Position numbers and translations under genes: made by a program
Source of the DNA: Candidatus Zipacnadia bacterium
Lineage (GTDB): Bacteria > Armatimonadota > UBA5377 > JALGUK01
NCBI GenBank assembly: GCA_029820875.1
Contig: JALGUK010000044.1
Coordinates: 1 to 13,975, forward strand
DNA: 13,975 nucleotides
Direction of reading: 5' to 3'
Notes under the pieces: model-generated
What the model saw: the letters and a program-made list of their open reading frames with translations, nothing else
Told to the model about the DNA's origin: nothing
Database searches by the model: none
Shown: piece after piece, positions 6,248 through 13,975 of the stretch
Layout: every line of letters starts with the position of its first letter
Numbering within the stretch: position 1 is the stretch's first letter

Positions 6248-7705
6248 ATGGCGACGTTGAAACCGTTTTGGACACCCTTTCTGATGGGAGCGTGCTTAAT
6301 GATGGGAGCTTCTATCGTCTCCGGTGCGGGGCGCGTGAGCCCCTTGGACGTCGGCGACAGGCGGCAGTTGTTCATTGATGACGCGCTCATCGCACGGATG
6401 CACCGTCTCAAACTGACCGTCAACCGCCCTGTGTTGACCGGCGACAAGTGCATCGTCGCTGACAAACCCTGGGAGACCAGCGAAGCCCATCCGTTCGGAG
6501 TGACGGTTTTGCAGGAAGACGACCGCATCAGGATGTACTACCCGTCCACCGATGCCCAGGGCCGCTGGTGGTTCTGCTACGCTGAGTCCACCGATGGGAT
6601 TCACTGGGAAAAGCCTGCGCTGGATATCGTGCCGTATGATGGAACCCGCAAGACCAACATCATCTATCCTGACGAGTCGTGTCCCAAGTCCATTCTCGAG
6701 AACGGCCCCTTCTTCGGCACGTGCGTCTTCAAGGACACCAATCCCAAGTGCCCGCCCGAACAGAGGTACAAACTCATAAACGGGGACTTACCCACCTGGG
6801 TGTTCGCCTCACCCGACGGCCTGCACTTCACGCCGATGTTCGATAAACCCTCCTTCCGTGCATCCGACACCAACAACGTGGTCTTCTTCGACGACCGAAT
6901 CGGGCGGTACGTCGCCTATATGCGAGGGTGGGAGCCACTGAGGGTTGTCGTTCGGTGCGAGTTCGACGACCTCTCGGATTTTGGCCAGGAGAGGATTGTG
7001 TTTGCCGCGGATGATGAGGACTTCGCAAGAATGGACAAGACGCGCTTCAAGGAGATGGACTTCTATAACAGCTCCGCCATCAAATATCCGTATGCAGCGA
7101 ACGCCTACTTCGCGTTTCCAAGTGCATTCTACCACTTCCCGCACAATACATTCCAAGGTATCGTAGACATTCAGTTTGCTACCAGCCGGGACGGGATCAA
7201 GTGGACACGTCTGGATAGAGACCCCTTCATCGCTCTCCAGGAAGGGCGGAACATGCTGTACCTGGCGACGGGAATCGTACGCCGAGGAGATAAACTCTAT
7301 CTGTATCCGGGCGTTTATCACCAGATCCACGGCGGCGGGTTTGATCACCGAAATTACATCTCCCGCGCCGAGCTGCGCTTGGACGGGTTCGTCTCGGTCG
7401 ACGCTGGGCCTGAGAAGGGGCGACTGATGACCGTGCCGATGACCTTCTCGGGGAAGACGCTTGAGTTGAACGTGCAAGCAGAAGAGGTCAAGGTGGCATT
7501 GGTAGATGACAAGGGCCGTCCGTTCCGCGGCTTCAGCCTTCGCGACTGTGACCCCATCAGCGGGGATTATATTGCCAAGCAGGTCTCGTGGGGAGGCCGA
7601 TCCGACCTCAGCGGACTGGCCGGTAGGACGGTCAGGCTCCTGTTCAGCCTCAAGAGCGCCAAGCTGTACGCGTTCCAGTTCACGGAGGTGCCAAGCCATG
7701 GGTAG
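6248..7705 (+). CDS. P2: secreted beta-propeller glycosidase-like protein, cassette copy 1
   Basis: About 485 residues, with a Sec signal peptide (KPFWTPFLMGACLMMGASIVSGA). The family motif QLFIDDALI lies at residues 40-48, followed by RMYYPS, CYAESTDGIHW, TCVFKDTNP and DDRIGRYVAYMRG. The middle has SRDGIKWTRLDRDPF and the C-terminal sandwich begins RAELRLDGFVSVDAG. The fold is probably a five-bladed propeller plus sandwich, implying glycan binding or hydrolysis outside the cytoplasm. The start is uncertain. ATG 6248 has AAAGGGAG immediately before it, which is too close. TTG 6257 has better spacing from that SD and would give MKPFW; ATG 6227 and TTG 6206 are also in frame. By eye it is about 70% or more identical to the protein at 11735. 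Its 3' end overlaps the next gene by 8 bp and contains that gene's SD. Confidence 0.85.
   Translation: MATLKPFWTPFLMGACLMMGASIVSGAGRVSPLDVGDRRQLFIDDALIARMHRLKLTVNRPVLTGDKCIVADKPWETSEAHPFGVTVLQEDDRIRMYYPSTDAQGRWWFCYAESTDGIHWEKPALDIVPYDGTRKTNIIYPDESCPKSILENGPFFGTCVFKDTNPKCPPEQRYKLINGDLPTWVFASPDGLHFTPMFDKPSFRASDTNNVVFFDDRIGRYVAYMRGWEPLRVVVRCEFDDLSDFGQERIVFAADDEDFARMDKTRFKEMDFYNSSAIKYPYAANAYFAFPSAFYHFPHNTFQGIVDIQFATSRDGIKWTRLDRDPFIALQEGRNMLYLATGIVRRGDKLYLYPGVYHQIHGGGFDHRNYISRAELRLDGFVSVDAGPEKGRLMTVPMTFSGKTLELNVQAEEVKVALVDDKGRPFRGFSLRDCDPISGDYIAKQVSWGGRSDLSGLAGRTVRLLFSLKSAKLYAFQFTEVPSHG
7684..7690 (+). promoter_or_regulatory. Internal SD for G1 inside the end of P2
   Basis: GGAGGTG lies 7 nt before ATG 7698, within the last codons of the upstream gene (TAG at 7703-7705). 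It fixes the start of the TIM-barrel/HEAT gene at 7698 rather than at any of the upstream in-frame codons, and makes translational coupling likely. Confidence 0.85.
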
Positions 7706-9866
7706 AATCCTAATCGGACTATCTACCCGAGGGGTGATGAGCATGGTAATTATTGCTCTCGCTAACTCCCCCTTGGCCAACGCACAGCCGGCGGAAGAGC
7801 ATTGCCATGTCCTCGTCAGCGTCGGGGATAACGTGCGTGCACTGGGCTGGCAGCCTGTTGATAGCCCCGCCGCAATTGACGCGATGTTCGAGGTGGCATC
7901 CAAGACGTATAACGCGAGGCGAATATACTGGCGCGGGGAGCGATCGTGGCACCGTGATTTCAAGGTGGGTAAGGAACATCCGCTGCATTATGACTACCAT
8001 AAGCGCTGGGCGCACCACCTGTTTGAAGAGGTCAAGATTGACGACCTCGCCATCGCTGCGGCCCATCGGTATGGGATGGAGATTTACTTCTACACTGCTC
8101 TCTTTGATCATGGGCCGCAACCAGATGTGGGCATTCTCGCCCCCTACCTGTTCGAGGATCGCCTGCGCATTGAACATCCAGAATGGTGCCCGGTGGACAG
8201 ATGGGGCGAACGCCGACAGCCGGGACCCATTGATTTCTGCCATCCCGAGGCACGCAAGGCTCTGGTCTCACGGTACGTAACCGACCTTACAAACTACGGC
8301 TATGATGGCATCTGTTTCTACACGTATACGGAGAACTTTGGCTTTCGCTATCCCGACGAGACCGGCTTCAATGAGCCAATTGTGAGGGAGTTCAAGCGGC
8401 GATACGGGGTTGACATCCGAACCGAGCCGTTCGACAAGGAAGCCTGGTATAAACTCCGAGGAGAGTACCTCACACAGTTCTTCCGCGAGCTACATGACGC
8501 TCTGGCTGCGAAGGGGAAGAAGCTCTCGATTTCCCTATGGCCTGAGAACCCGCACTTCCCGCGCCCATGGTATGCTACGTTTGCCGCAAAACCCGGTGGA
8601 GTATCAGGGGCTGGGCAGATATATATGGACTGGGAGAGATGGGTACGCGAGGGCATCATTGACGAGCTGATAGCCAACTGGTTCGGCGACCAGAAGGCAT
8701 TGCTCAGGCAGATGCTCAAGGTATGCGAGGGCAAGCAGGTTGAGTTGGCAGTGGCGTCGGTTCTCGCCGGTCAGGGCAACCCACGCGCTTTCCACCCGTT
8801 CGGCGAGTCGGTTGAGGATTGGAAGCCGCTTGTGCAGGCAGGGGTCACACCTATCCTTCAGATCGCCTATACATGCCCTTTTATGATTGACCGTGTCACC
8901 CTCGACCCCACCAGCCTCGACACGCTGACCAACCGCGATTGGCGCCTGCGGACGCAAACACTGGCTGACATCGCAGCCGGAAAAATCCAAGCCGACGCAT
9001 CCAAAGTGGCGCCCCTGGCAACGGACACACACGTTCTCGTTCGCCGTCAGGCGATGTTGGCACTCGGGGCGCTCAAGGCTGCTGACCATGTTAGAGTGTT
9101 GGAAGAGGTGCTGACCGACCCGGAACCCAGTGTTCGAGTCGCGGCTGCGCAGGCGCTCGCTCAGGTCAATGGGCCAGAAACTGCCCGATGCATTCTCGAG
9201 GCACTACTGAAGGACGACCATGACCAGATGAGGCAAGCCTGCGTCAAAGCGCTCGCAGCCATGAAGGAGCGCTCGCAGCCTGTCCTGATTGAGGGCCTGG
9301 AGAGCCACTCCGTTTGGGTTCGGGAGGTCTGCGTGCGCAGCCTTGGCATGAATGGCTTGCCCGAATCGCGTGATTCGCTGCTGTCCGCACTGCAAAACGA
9401 TGAGGACTACCGCGTCCGCTACTGGGCCATCAAAGGGTTGGATCGCTACAAAGGACCACGGGTGATCCTTGCCCTGCTCCATGCCCTGGATGACGCCACT
9501 CCCACCGTGCAGCTCGCGGCGGGCAAGAGCCTGGGGCAGAGGGTTTCCCAGATGTCGCCTGCAGAATCGCGTCGTGCACTGGCGGCGCTTGAAGCGCGCT
9601 TTCGCGAATACGGGGATGGCTGCCAGAGATCCGACGCGGCTTTCGGTTGGCGAGTGGTTGGCAATGCCCTCATGGCCTTTGGGCAGCCGGGCACCGATAT
9701 CCTGGAAGCGATGAGGACGCAGAAGGAAGACCGCTGGCTGGCTTGGGCCGCCTACCAAGTTGTGCATGTACCTCAAGTCAAGAAAGTCGTCTTGTGTGAA
9801 GAGAAGGACGCCGTTGAGACGCACGCCAAGTACGCGCCGCCGTTCCCCGGTTGGCGAAAGTGGTGA
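7698..9866 (+). CDS. G1: secreted TIM-barrel glycosidase-like protein with C-terminal HEAT repeats
   Basis: This 722-residue protein has a Sec signal peptide (hydrophobic VMSMVIIALANSPLANA, cleavage probably after ANA, about residue 29). Residues ~40-430 look like a TIM barrel of the hypothetical glycosyl-hydrolase-like (GHL) type. Strand-like segments include RRIYWRGE, MEIYFYTALFDHG, YDGICFYTYTENFG, KKLSISLWPEN, VELAVASVLAGQG and VTPILQIAYTCPF. Glu212 (TYTENFG) and Glu283 (WPENP) sit at strand ends and are candidate acids. Residues ~443-617 are about five HEAT-like repeats (RRQAMLALGALK, VRVAAAQALAQV, MRQACVKALAAM, VREVCVRSLGM, VRYWAIKGLDR), normally a protein-protein or ligand scaffold. Its N-terminal half is closely related to the protein beginning at 13226. 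Overlap with P2 suggests that the two work as a pair, for example sequential hydrolysis of one glycan. Activity is inferred. Confidence 0.85.
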   Translation: MGRILIGLSTRGVMSMVIIALANSPLANAQPAEEHCHVLVSVGDNVRALGWQPVDSPAAIDAMFEVASKTYNARRIYWRGERSWHRDFKVGKEHPLHYDYHKRWAHHLFEEVKIDDLAIAAAHRYGMEIYFYTALFDHGPQPDVGILAPYLFEDRLRIEHPEWCPVDRWGERRQPGPIDFCHPEARKALVSRYVTDLTNYGYDGICFYTYTENFGFRYPDETGFNEPIVREFKRRYGVDIRTEPFDKEAWYKLRGEYLTQFFRELHDALAAKGKKLSISLWPENPHFPRPWYATFAAKPGGVSGAGQIYMDWERWVREGIIDELIANWFGDQKALLRQMLKVCEGKQVELAVASVLAGQGNPRAFHPFGESVEDWKPLVQAGVTPILQIAYTCPFMIDRVTLDPTSLDTLTNRDWRLRTQTLADIAAGKIQADASKVAPLATDTHVLVRRQAMLALGALKAADHVRVLEEVLTDPEPSVRVAAAQALAQVNGPETARCILEALLKDDHDQMRQACVKALAAMKERSQPVLIEGLESHSVWVREVCVRSLGMNGLPESRDSLLSALQNDEDYRVRYWAIKGLDRYKGPRVILALLHALDDATPTVQLAAGKSLGQRVSQMSPAESRRALAALEARFREYGDGCQRSDAAFGWRVVGNALMAFGQPGTDILEAMRTQKEDRWLAWAAYQVVHVPQVKKVVLCEEKDAVETHAKYAPPFPGWRKW

Positions 9867-10028
9867 TCGCGACAAGAATCGTTAGCACACGGACTGACAG
9901 CCCAGTGCGCGACAGACGTAGGAGGCCAGACGTCCGCGGTACATCCGCCGATGTGTGCTCCTGCGATTGTGCGAAGAGCAACGAACTCCACCGCCCCCGT
10001 TGGATAATGGAATTAAGAGGTGACACCG
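9867..10028. other. Intergenic gap with a diverged GACGTCCGCGGTAC element
   Basis: The gap contains AGACGTCCGCGGTACAT (9928-9944), similar to the GGGACGCCCGCGGTACC core of the tandem block at 315-531, suggesting a decayed copy of the same dispersed element. The SD of the next gene, GAGGTGA (10017-10023), lies at the end. No promoter or clear terminator was seen. Confidence 0.4.
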
Positions 10029-11666
10029 ATGTGGATTGTAACGATGCTTCTATACGCAGCCTCCTTGCACGGACAGTTACCCAAGCCGGTTATCACCTTG
10101 GACTTTGAGGCCGCTCCCTTGCCTGCAAGCGCGACGGTAAGCGGCGAAACGGAACTTGTACCCGGAAAAGCGGGACAGGCGATTCGACTCACCCGCTCTC
10201 CGGAGCCTGAGGACCTCACGCGCTTGGTTTACAAGGCCGAAGGCCGTCACTGCGGCTTCCCGAACCTGATTCGCCTGCACAACGGAGAGCTGCTGGCGAA
10301 CTTCCGCGAGGGTCCCGGCCATGTTGGTCACGGTGTAATCAAGCAAATGCGTTCCACCGATGATGGGAAGAGCTGGTCGCGCCCTGGCACTATCTTCGAA
10401 GACCCCGACTGGGACAGTCGCTCCCACAGTACCGGCATCCAGCTAAAGAGCGGGACGATTCTCTTGGGCTTTTACCGGCACGGGAACGGGAAGTTCCCGC
10501 TTGCCCGCGTGTTGCGTTCGACCGACGGCGGCCGCACCTACGCCCCGATTGACCTGCCGAATCCCTATGCCGACACGTATGTTTACAACATCGGTCGGCC
10601 TATCCAGCTCGACGACGGGAGCGTGCTGATGCCGCTTCATGGCGAGATGCCGGACGGCCGCAAGGCAACCGGCATTATTCGTTCCAAGGATGACGGCCTG
10701 ACCTGGGGCGACTTCTCGGTCATCGCCCACGGTGAGAGGAACTACTTCGAGGCGAATATCCTTATGCTGCCCAATGGCGAGATGCTCGCGATGAACCGGA
10801 CGGAGCCGGAGCCGTGGATGTGGCAATGCCGGTCATCGGACAAGGGATACACATGGAGTAAGCCGGAGAACTCGGGCATGCAGGGGGACGTCGGGGAGCT
10901 GCTTTTGCTCAGCAGCGGTAATATCATGTGCGCCTACCGCAGCCAGGCGCCGGGAACAAGCGACACCCGCGCGTCCATCAGCCGCGATGGAGGGCACACG
11001 TGGACCGACGAGATAGTGCTCGACCCCAACGACGGCGACCGCGGCTACACAAGCTCGATTCAATTCCCCGACGGGCGCATCCTCACCCTGAACTACTCGA
11101 CCAAGGACGGCCTGACCCAGATTCGCAGCAGGTTGTTCGACGAATCAGTCTTCGATAACGCCAAGTCCGTGCAGCAGGCGCCGGGATACGTCCAGATTCC
11201 GTACTCGCCCGACCTTCCGCTGCGTGATTCGCTGACCTTGATGGCGTGGATAAAGCCCACAAGCGAGCACAAGTGGCAGCGCATCTTCTGGAAGGACGGA
11301 ATCCTGTCGCTTTATCTGAACGAGGGTCATCTGGACGGTTGGGTATTTACGGAGGAGGCAGGCGATGCGCGGGATGTGGTTGCTGAGGCGACCATTCCCG
11401 TCGGTGAGTGGACACACGTGGCAATGACATACAGCCCCGATGATCCCGCGCAGCAAGTCCATATCTATATCAACAGCAAGCAGGCAAACTACAAGAGTGT
11501 GGAGAAGACTCGCGCGGGTGCCCGGATTTTGGGTGGGGAAAAGCCGCTGTTCCTGTCAAGCCCTATTGCCCCATTTGCCTTTGACGGGCTGATGGACGAT
11601 GTGCGGGTTTACGATGTCGCCCTGACGGCGGAGCAAATAAGGGAAGCCATCGGCGGAGAGCGGTAA
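10029..11666 (+). CDS. Secreted sialidase-like BNR propeller with LamG-type sequence at both ends
   Basis: This 545-residue protein starts at ATG 10029, six bases after SD GAGGTGA; the in-frame GTG 10020 overlaps that SD. A short hydrophobic N-terminus (MWIVTMLLYAASLHG) suggests export. Five Asp-box motifs (S-x-D-x-G-x-T/S-W/Y) occur near residues 109, 164, 219, 269 and 318, spaced 49-55 residues, as in the six-bladed sialidase propeller. FRE (residues 92-94) is a FRIP-like site whose Arg93 could be the first of the arginine triad, and RGYTSSIQFPDGRILTLNY resembles the region around the catalytic Tyr. The family (GH33-like) removes terminal sialic or related nonulosonic acids, but many BNR proteins have other substrates. 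The C-terminal ~160 residues are concanavalin/LamG-like (SLTLMAWIKP 401-410; ending DGLMDDVRVYDVALTAEQIREA), probably carbohydrate-binding. It lies between the two propeller/TIM-barrel cassettes. Confidence 0.85.
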   Translation: MWIVTMLLYAASLHGQLPKPVITLDFEAAPLPASATVSGETELVPGKAGQAIRLTRSPEPEDLTRLVYKAEGRHCGFPNLIRLHNGELLANFREGPGHVGHGVIKQMRSTDDGKSWSRPGTIFEDPDWDSRSHSTGIQLKSGTILLGFYRHGNGKFPLARVLRSTDGGRTYAPIDLPNPYADTYVYNIGRPIQLDDGSVLMPLHGEMPDGRKATGIIRSKDDGLTWGDFSVIAHGERNYFEANILMLPNGEMLAMNRTEPEPWMWQCRSSDKGYTWSKPENSGMQGDVGELLLLSSGNIMCAYRSQAPGTSDTRASISRDGGHTWTDEIVLDPNDGDRGYTSSIQFPDGRILTLNYSTKDGLTQIRSRLFDESVFDNAKSVQQAPGYVQIPYSPDLPLRDSLTLMAWIKPTSEHKWQRIFWKDGILSLYLNEGHLDGWVFTEEAGDARDVVAEATIPVGEWTHVAMTYSPDDPAQQVHIYINSKQANYKSVEKTRAGARILGGEKPLFLSSPIAPFAFDGLMDDVRVYDVALTAEQIREAIGGER

Positions 11667-11734
11667 CCGTCGTGCTTAATGGCGCCGGAAGAAAAGCCCA
11701 TCGGATTGCCGCGAAACATAGGAGGTGCTCAGCC

Positions 11735-13183
11735 ATGCTCAAAAACGCGCTTCTTACATCGGTATTGGTGGTGATAGCTGTGACGGGTTATCTGAGCGGG
11801 AGCAATGCTAGTCCGGACGGCGTTTTCGACGCAGGTAATCGCAAGCAGTTATTCATTGATGATATGCTAATCCAGCGGATGCACCGCCTCGAACTCGTCG
11901 TCAACCGCCCGACCCTCACCGGCGACAAGTGCATCGTTGCGGACAAGCTGTGGGAGGCGGCCGAGGTCCATCCGTTCGGGGTGACGGTGCTGCAGGACGA
12001 CGACGTCATCAGGATGTACTACCCCTCCTTCGACGCGAGCGACCATCTTTGGTTCTGCTATGCCGAGTCCAAGGACGGTATCACCTGGAGGAAGCCTGAA
12101 CTTGACATAGTGCCGTTCGATGACGTGCAGAAAACCAACATCCTCGGCCCTACCGATGATGTGCCGGAATCTCTCAGAGGCCTGTTCTTTGTCACCTGTG
12201 TCTTCAAGGACACCAATCCCGAGTGCCCGCCCGACCAGAGGTATAAACTCATAAACGGAGACTTACCCACCTGGGTGTTCGCCTCACCGGACGGGCTGCA
12301 TTTTAAGCCGATGTTCGATAAGCCGTCCTTCCGTGCAGCGGACACGAACAACGTGGCCTTCTTCGATGACCGAATCGGGCGGTACGTCGCATACATGCGC
12401 GGCTTCTCCCGCTTGCCCGGCTACGATGTGCTGCGCGCCGTCGTTCGATGCGAATTCGACGACCTTTCCGACTTCGGCAAGGAGACGCTTGTCTTCGCCC
12501 CCGATGTCCAGGACCAGGACAGCCTTGACAAGACCCGCTTCAAGGAGATGGACTTCTACAACAGCTCGGCCATCAAGTACCCTTACGCCGCCAATGCCTA
12601 CTTCATGTTCCCGAGTGCGTTTCACAGGTTCCCCGAAAATACATTCGACGGCATCGTGGACATTCAGTTCGCCACAAGCCGAGACGGGATAAAGTGGACC
12701 CGCCTGGACCGTGACCCCTTCATCCCGCTCCAAGAGGGCCAGAACGGTCTTTACATGGCATCAGGAATCGTGCGCGCCGGAGACAAGCTGTACCTTTACT
12801 ACGGTGTCTACCACCAGACCCACGCCGGCGGGCCCGATCATCGCAACTACGTTTCACGGGCTGAGCTGCGGCTCGACGGGTTTGTCTCCGTGGACGCGGG
12901 CGACCGGCAGGGAAGGCTTTTCACCATCCCGCTGGCCTTCTCCGGCAAGCACCTGAAGCTGAACGTCAAAGGGGAAAAGGTCAGGGTAGGTCTTATGGAC
13001 GAGGACGACCAGCCCATCCCGGGCTTTGCCCTCCATGACTGTGACCCAATCAGCGGAGATTACATCGCAAAGACGGTCACGTGGGGCGGCAAGTCGGACC
13101 TGAGCGCGCTCGCCGGCCGCACCGTGAAACTGGTATTCAGCCTGGAGAACGCCAAGCTCTACGCCTTCCAGTTTACACAGTAG
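11735..13183 (+). CDS. P3: secreted beta-propeller glycosidase-like protein, cassette copy 2
   Basis: This 482-residue protein starts at ATG 11735, 7 nt after SD AGGAGGTG (11720-11727). The longer in-frame version from 11672 lacks an SD and would hide the signal peptide MLKNALLTSVLVVIAVTGYLSG. It is closely similar to the protein at 6248 over its whole length: QLFIDDMLI (from residue 38), GDKCIVADK, CYAESKDGITW, DDRIGRYVAYMRG, SRDGIKWTRLDRDPF and a C-terminal sandwich ending AKLYAFQF. A loop after YMRG is about 4 residues longer (GFSRLPGYDVLRA), near a propeller blade edge where specificity could change. Short tracts are nearly identical at DNA level, such as GACTTACCCACCTGGGTG, suggesting recent duplication or gene conversion. 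G2 follows after 42 bp, so the two-gene order matches cassette copy 1. Confidence 0.88.
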   Translation: MLKNALLTSVLVVIAVTGYLSGSNASPDGVFDAGNRKQLFIDDMLIQRMHRLELVVNRPTLTGDKCIVADKLWEAAEVHPFGVTVLQDDDVIRMYYPSFDASDHLWFCYAESKDGITWRKPELDIVPFDDVQKTNILGPTDDVPESLRGLFFVTCVFKDTNPECPPDQRYKLINGDLPTWVFASPDGLHFKPMFDKPSFRAADTNNVAFFDDRIGRYVAYMRGFSRLPGYDVLRAVVRCEFDDLSDFGKETLVFAPDVQDQDSLDKTRFKEMDFYNSSAIKYPYAANAYFMFPSAFHRFPENTFDGIVDIQFATSRDGIKWTRLDRDPFIPLQEGQNGLYMASGIVRAGDKLYLYYGVYHQTHAGGPDHRNYVSRAELRLDGFVSVDAGDRQGRLFTIPLAFSGKHLKLNVKGEKVRVGLMDEDDQPIPGFALHDCDPISGDYIAKTVTWGGKSDLSALAGRTVKLVFSLENAKLYAFQFTQ

Positions 13184-13225
13184 CCGCTGCGCCGACAAGC
13201 CCGTGCCCATGTCGAAGGTGGTAAC

Positions 13226-13975
13226 ATGATAGCTGCTATGACCTATGCCATGCTCCTATCGGTACACCCCGCTGTCGCTCTGCCGCAGCGGCAACCCCTT
13301 TATGTCTACTGCGGTCCCGGTGATCAACAGTGGGTGCGTAATCGCGAGCCGGTGGACAGCGCGGCGACCATTGACGCGATGTTCGAGTGGATGGCCGCCA
13401 CGTACGGCGTGAAGCGCATGTACTGGCGCGGCGAACAGGACCGGATGTGGCTGCGCTATTATAAGTGCGGTGATGCTCGTCCGCAGACATATGACTTCTG
13501 GACGCGCTGGCTGCAATACCTCAACGAAGACGTGCGGACTAATGATCTCGCCGTAGCCGCCGCCCGACGCAACGGCATGGAAATCTACATCATGGAGGGA
13601 CTCTTCGAGCACGGCCCACAAGCGGAGGTTGGCATCATCGCCCCATACTTGTTCGAGGACCGCCTGCGGATAGAGCACCCCGAGTGGTGCCCTGTGGACC
13701 GCTGGGGCGAGCGCCTGTGCCCGGGCCCCATTGCGTTTTGCTATCCCGAGGCGCGGCGGGCGATTATCGCTCGATATGTTGACCATATAACGCGCTACGG
13801 CTACGACGGCATCGCCTTCTACACCTATGTCGAGAACTTCGGCATCCGCTACCCTGACGAGTTCGGCTTCAATGAACCCATCGTCCAGGAGTTCAAACGG
13901 CGCCACGGCGTGGACATCCGCACAGAGCCGTTCGACAAGGAGGCCTGGTACAAGCTGCGCGGGGAGTACGTCACC
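13226..13975 (+). CDS. G2: TIM-barrel glycosidase-like protein, 3' end beyond the window
   Basis: The first 250 codons are visible and open to the window edge. The start is ATG 13226 with AAGGTGG (13215-13221) just upstream, followed by a signal-peptide-like segment (MIAAMTYAMLLSVHPAVALP). The sequence aligns closely with the TIM-barrel half of the protein at 7698: MYWRGE, GMEIYIMEGLFEHGPQ, APYLFEDRLRIEHPEW, CPVDRWGER, GYDGIAFYTYVENFG, FKRRHGVDIRTEPFDKEAW and YKLRGEY. Glu203 matches Glu212 of that protein. Whether it also carries HEAT repeats lies outside the window. It forms the second half of cassette copy 2. Function is inferred from fold similarity to GHL-type glycosidases, not from a named family. 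Confidence 0.85.
   Translation, partial: MIAAMTYAMLLSVHPAVALPQRQPLYVYCGPGDQQWVRNREPVDSAATIDAMFEWMAATYGVKRMYWRGEQDRMWLRYYKCGDARPQTYDFWTRWLQYLNEDVRTNDLAVAAARRNGMEIYIMEGLFEHGPQAEVGIIAPYLFEDRLRIEHPEWCPVDRWGERLCPGPIAFCYPEARRAIIARYVDHITRYGYDGIAFYTYVENFGIRYPDEFGFNEPIVQEFKRRHGVDIRTEPFDKEAWYKLRGEYVT

Noticed and set aside
7506..7697. Longer N-terminus for the TIM-barrel/HEAT protein
   Set aside because: It would lie inside the P2 coding region, and the SD at 7684-7690 plus the signal peptide support ATG 7698.
6809..7963. 384-residue - strand ORF
   Set aside because: It is antisense to P2 and G1, whose motifs are clearly real on the + strand; long antisense frames are common in GC-rich DNA.

Overview
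The window is a GC-rich bacterial stretch, probably from a metagenome-derived genome, in which every convincing gene lies on the + strand. The best taxonomic clue is the type IV pilin-like protein at 3806-4504. It has a class III prepilin leader followed by [12 protein letters not shown] and a C-terminal H-X9-DG motif, a combination I associate with Armatimonadota and, more loosely, with Planctomycetes- or Hydrogenedentes-like lineages. Tat leaders, many secreted carbohydrate-active-type proteins and dispersed GC-rich palindromic repeats fit that picture. The phylum is an inference, not a proof.

Layout. (1) 2-283 is the 3' end of an unrecognised gene. (2) 284-719 is a non-coding repeat block: a GC hairpin, about 3.4 copies of a 61-bp tandem repeat, and two REP/MITE-like palindromes. 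(3) 720-3355 holds two neighbouring genes with Tat-type leaders: an exported protein of unknown family, and an FAD-dependent oxidoreductase whose leader and body are in different frames. The leaders share 41 identical bases. (4) 3356-3805 is a non-coding region with REP-like motifs, a TATAAT promoter candidate and an orphan extended Shine-Dalgarno, leading into the prepilin-like gene (3806-4504). (5) From 4611 to the window end is a co-directional run of secreted proteins: a diverged beta-propeller paralogue (P1), propeller P2, TIM-barrel/HEAT protein G1, a sialidase-like protein with LamG sequence at both ends, propeller P3, and TIM-barrel protein G2, which runs off the window.

How they may work together. 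P2-G1 and P3-G2 form a duplicated two-gene cassette (a GH32/43-like five-bladed propeller plus a GHL-like TIM barrel) on either side of a BNR-repeat sialidase-like protein. All carry N-terminal export signals. The simplest reading is an extracytoplasmic glycan-degrading locus without a visible transporter or SusC/SusD pair. P2 starts about 104 bp after P1, G1 overlaps P2 by 8 bp, and later gaps are 162, 68 and 42 bp, so one transcript is plausible. Substrate and chemistry cannot be read from sequence alone. The propeller/TIM-barrel pair is the best candidate here for an undescribed system.
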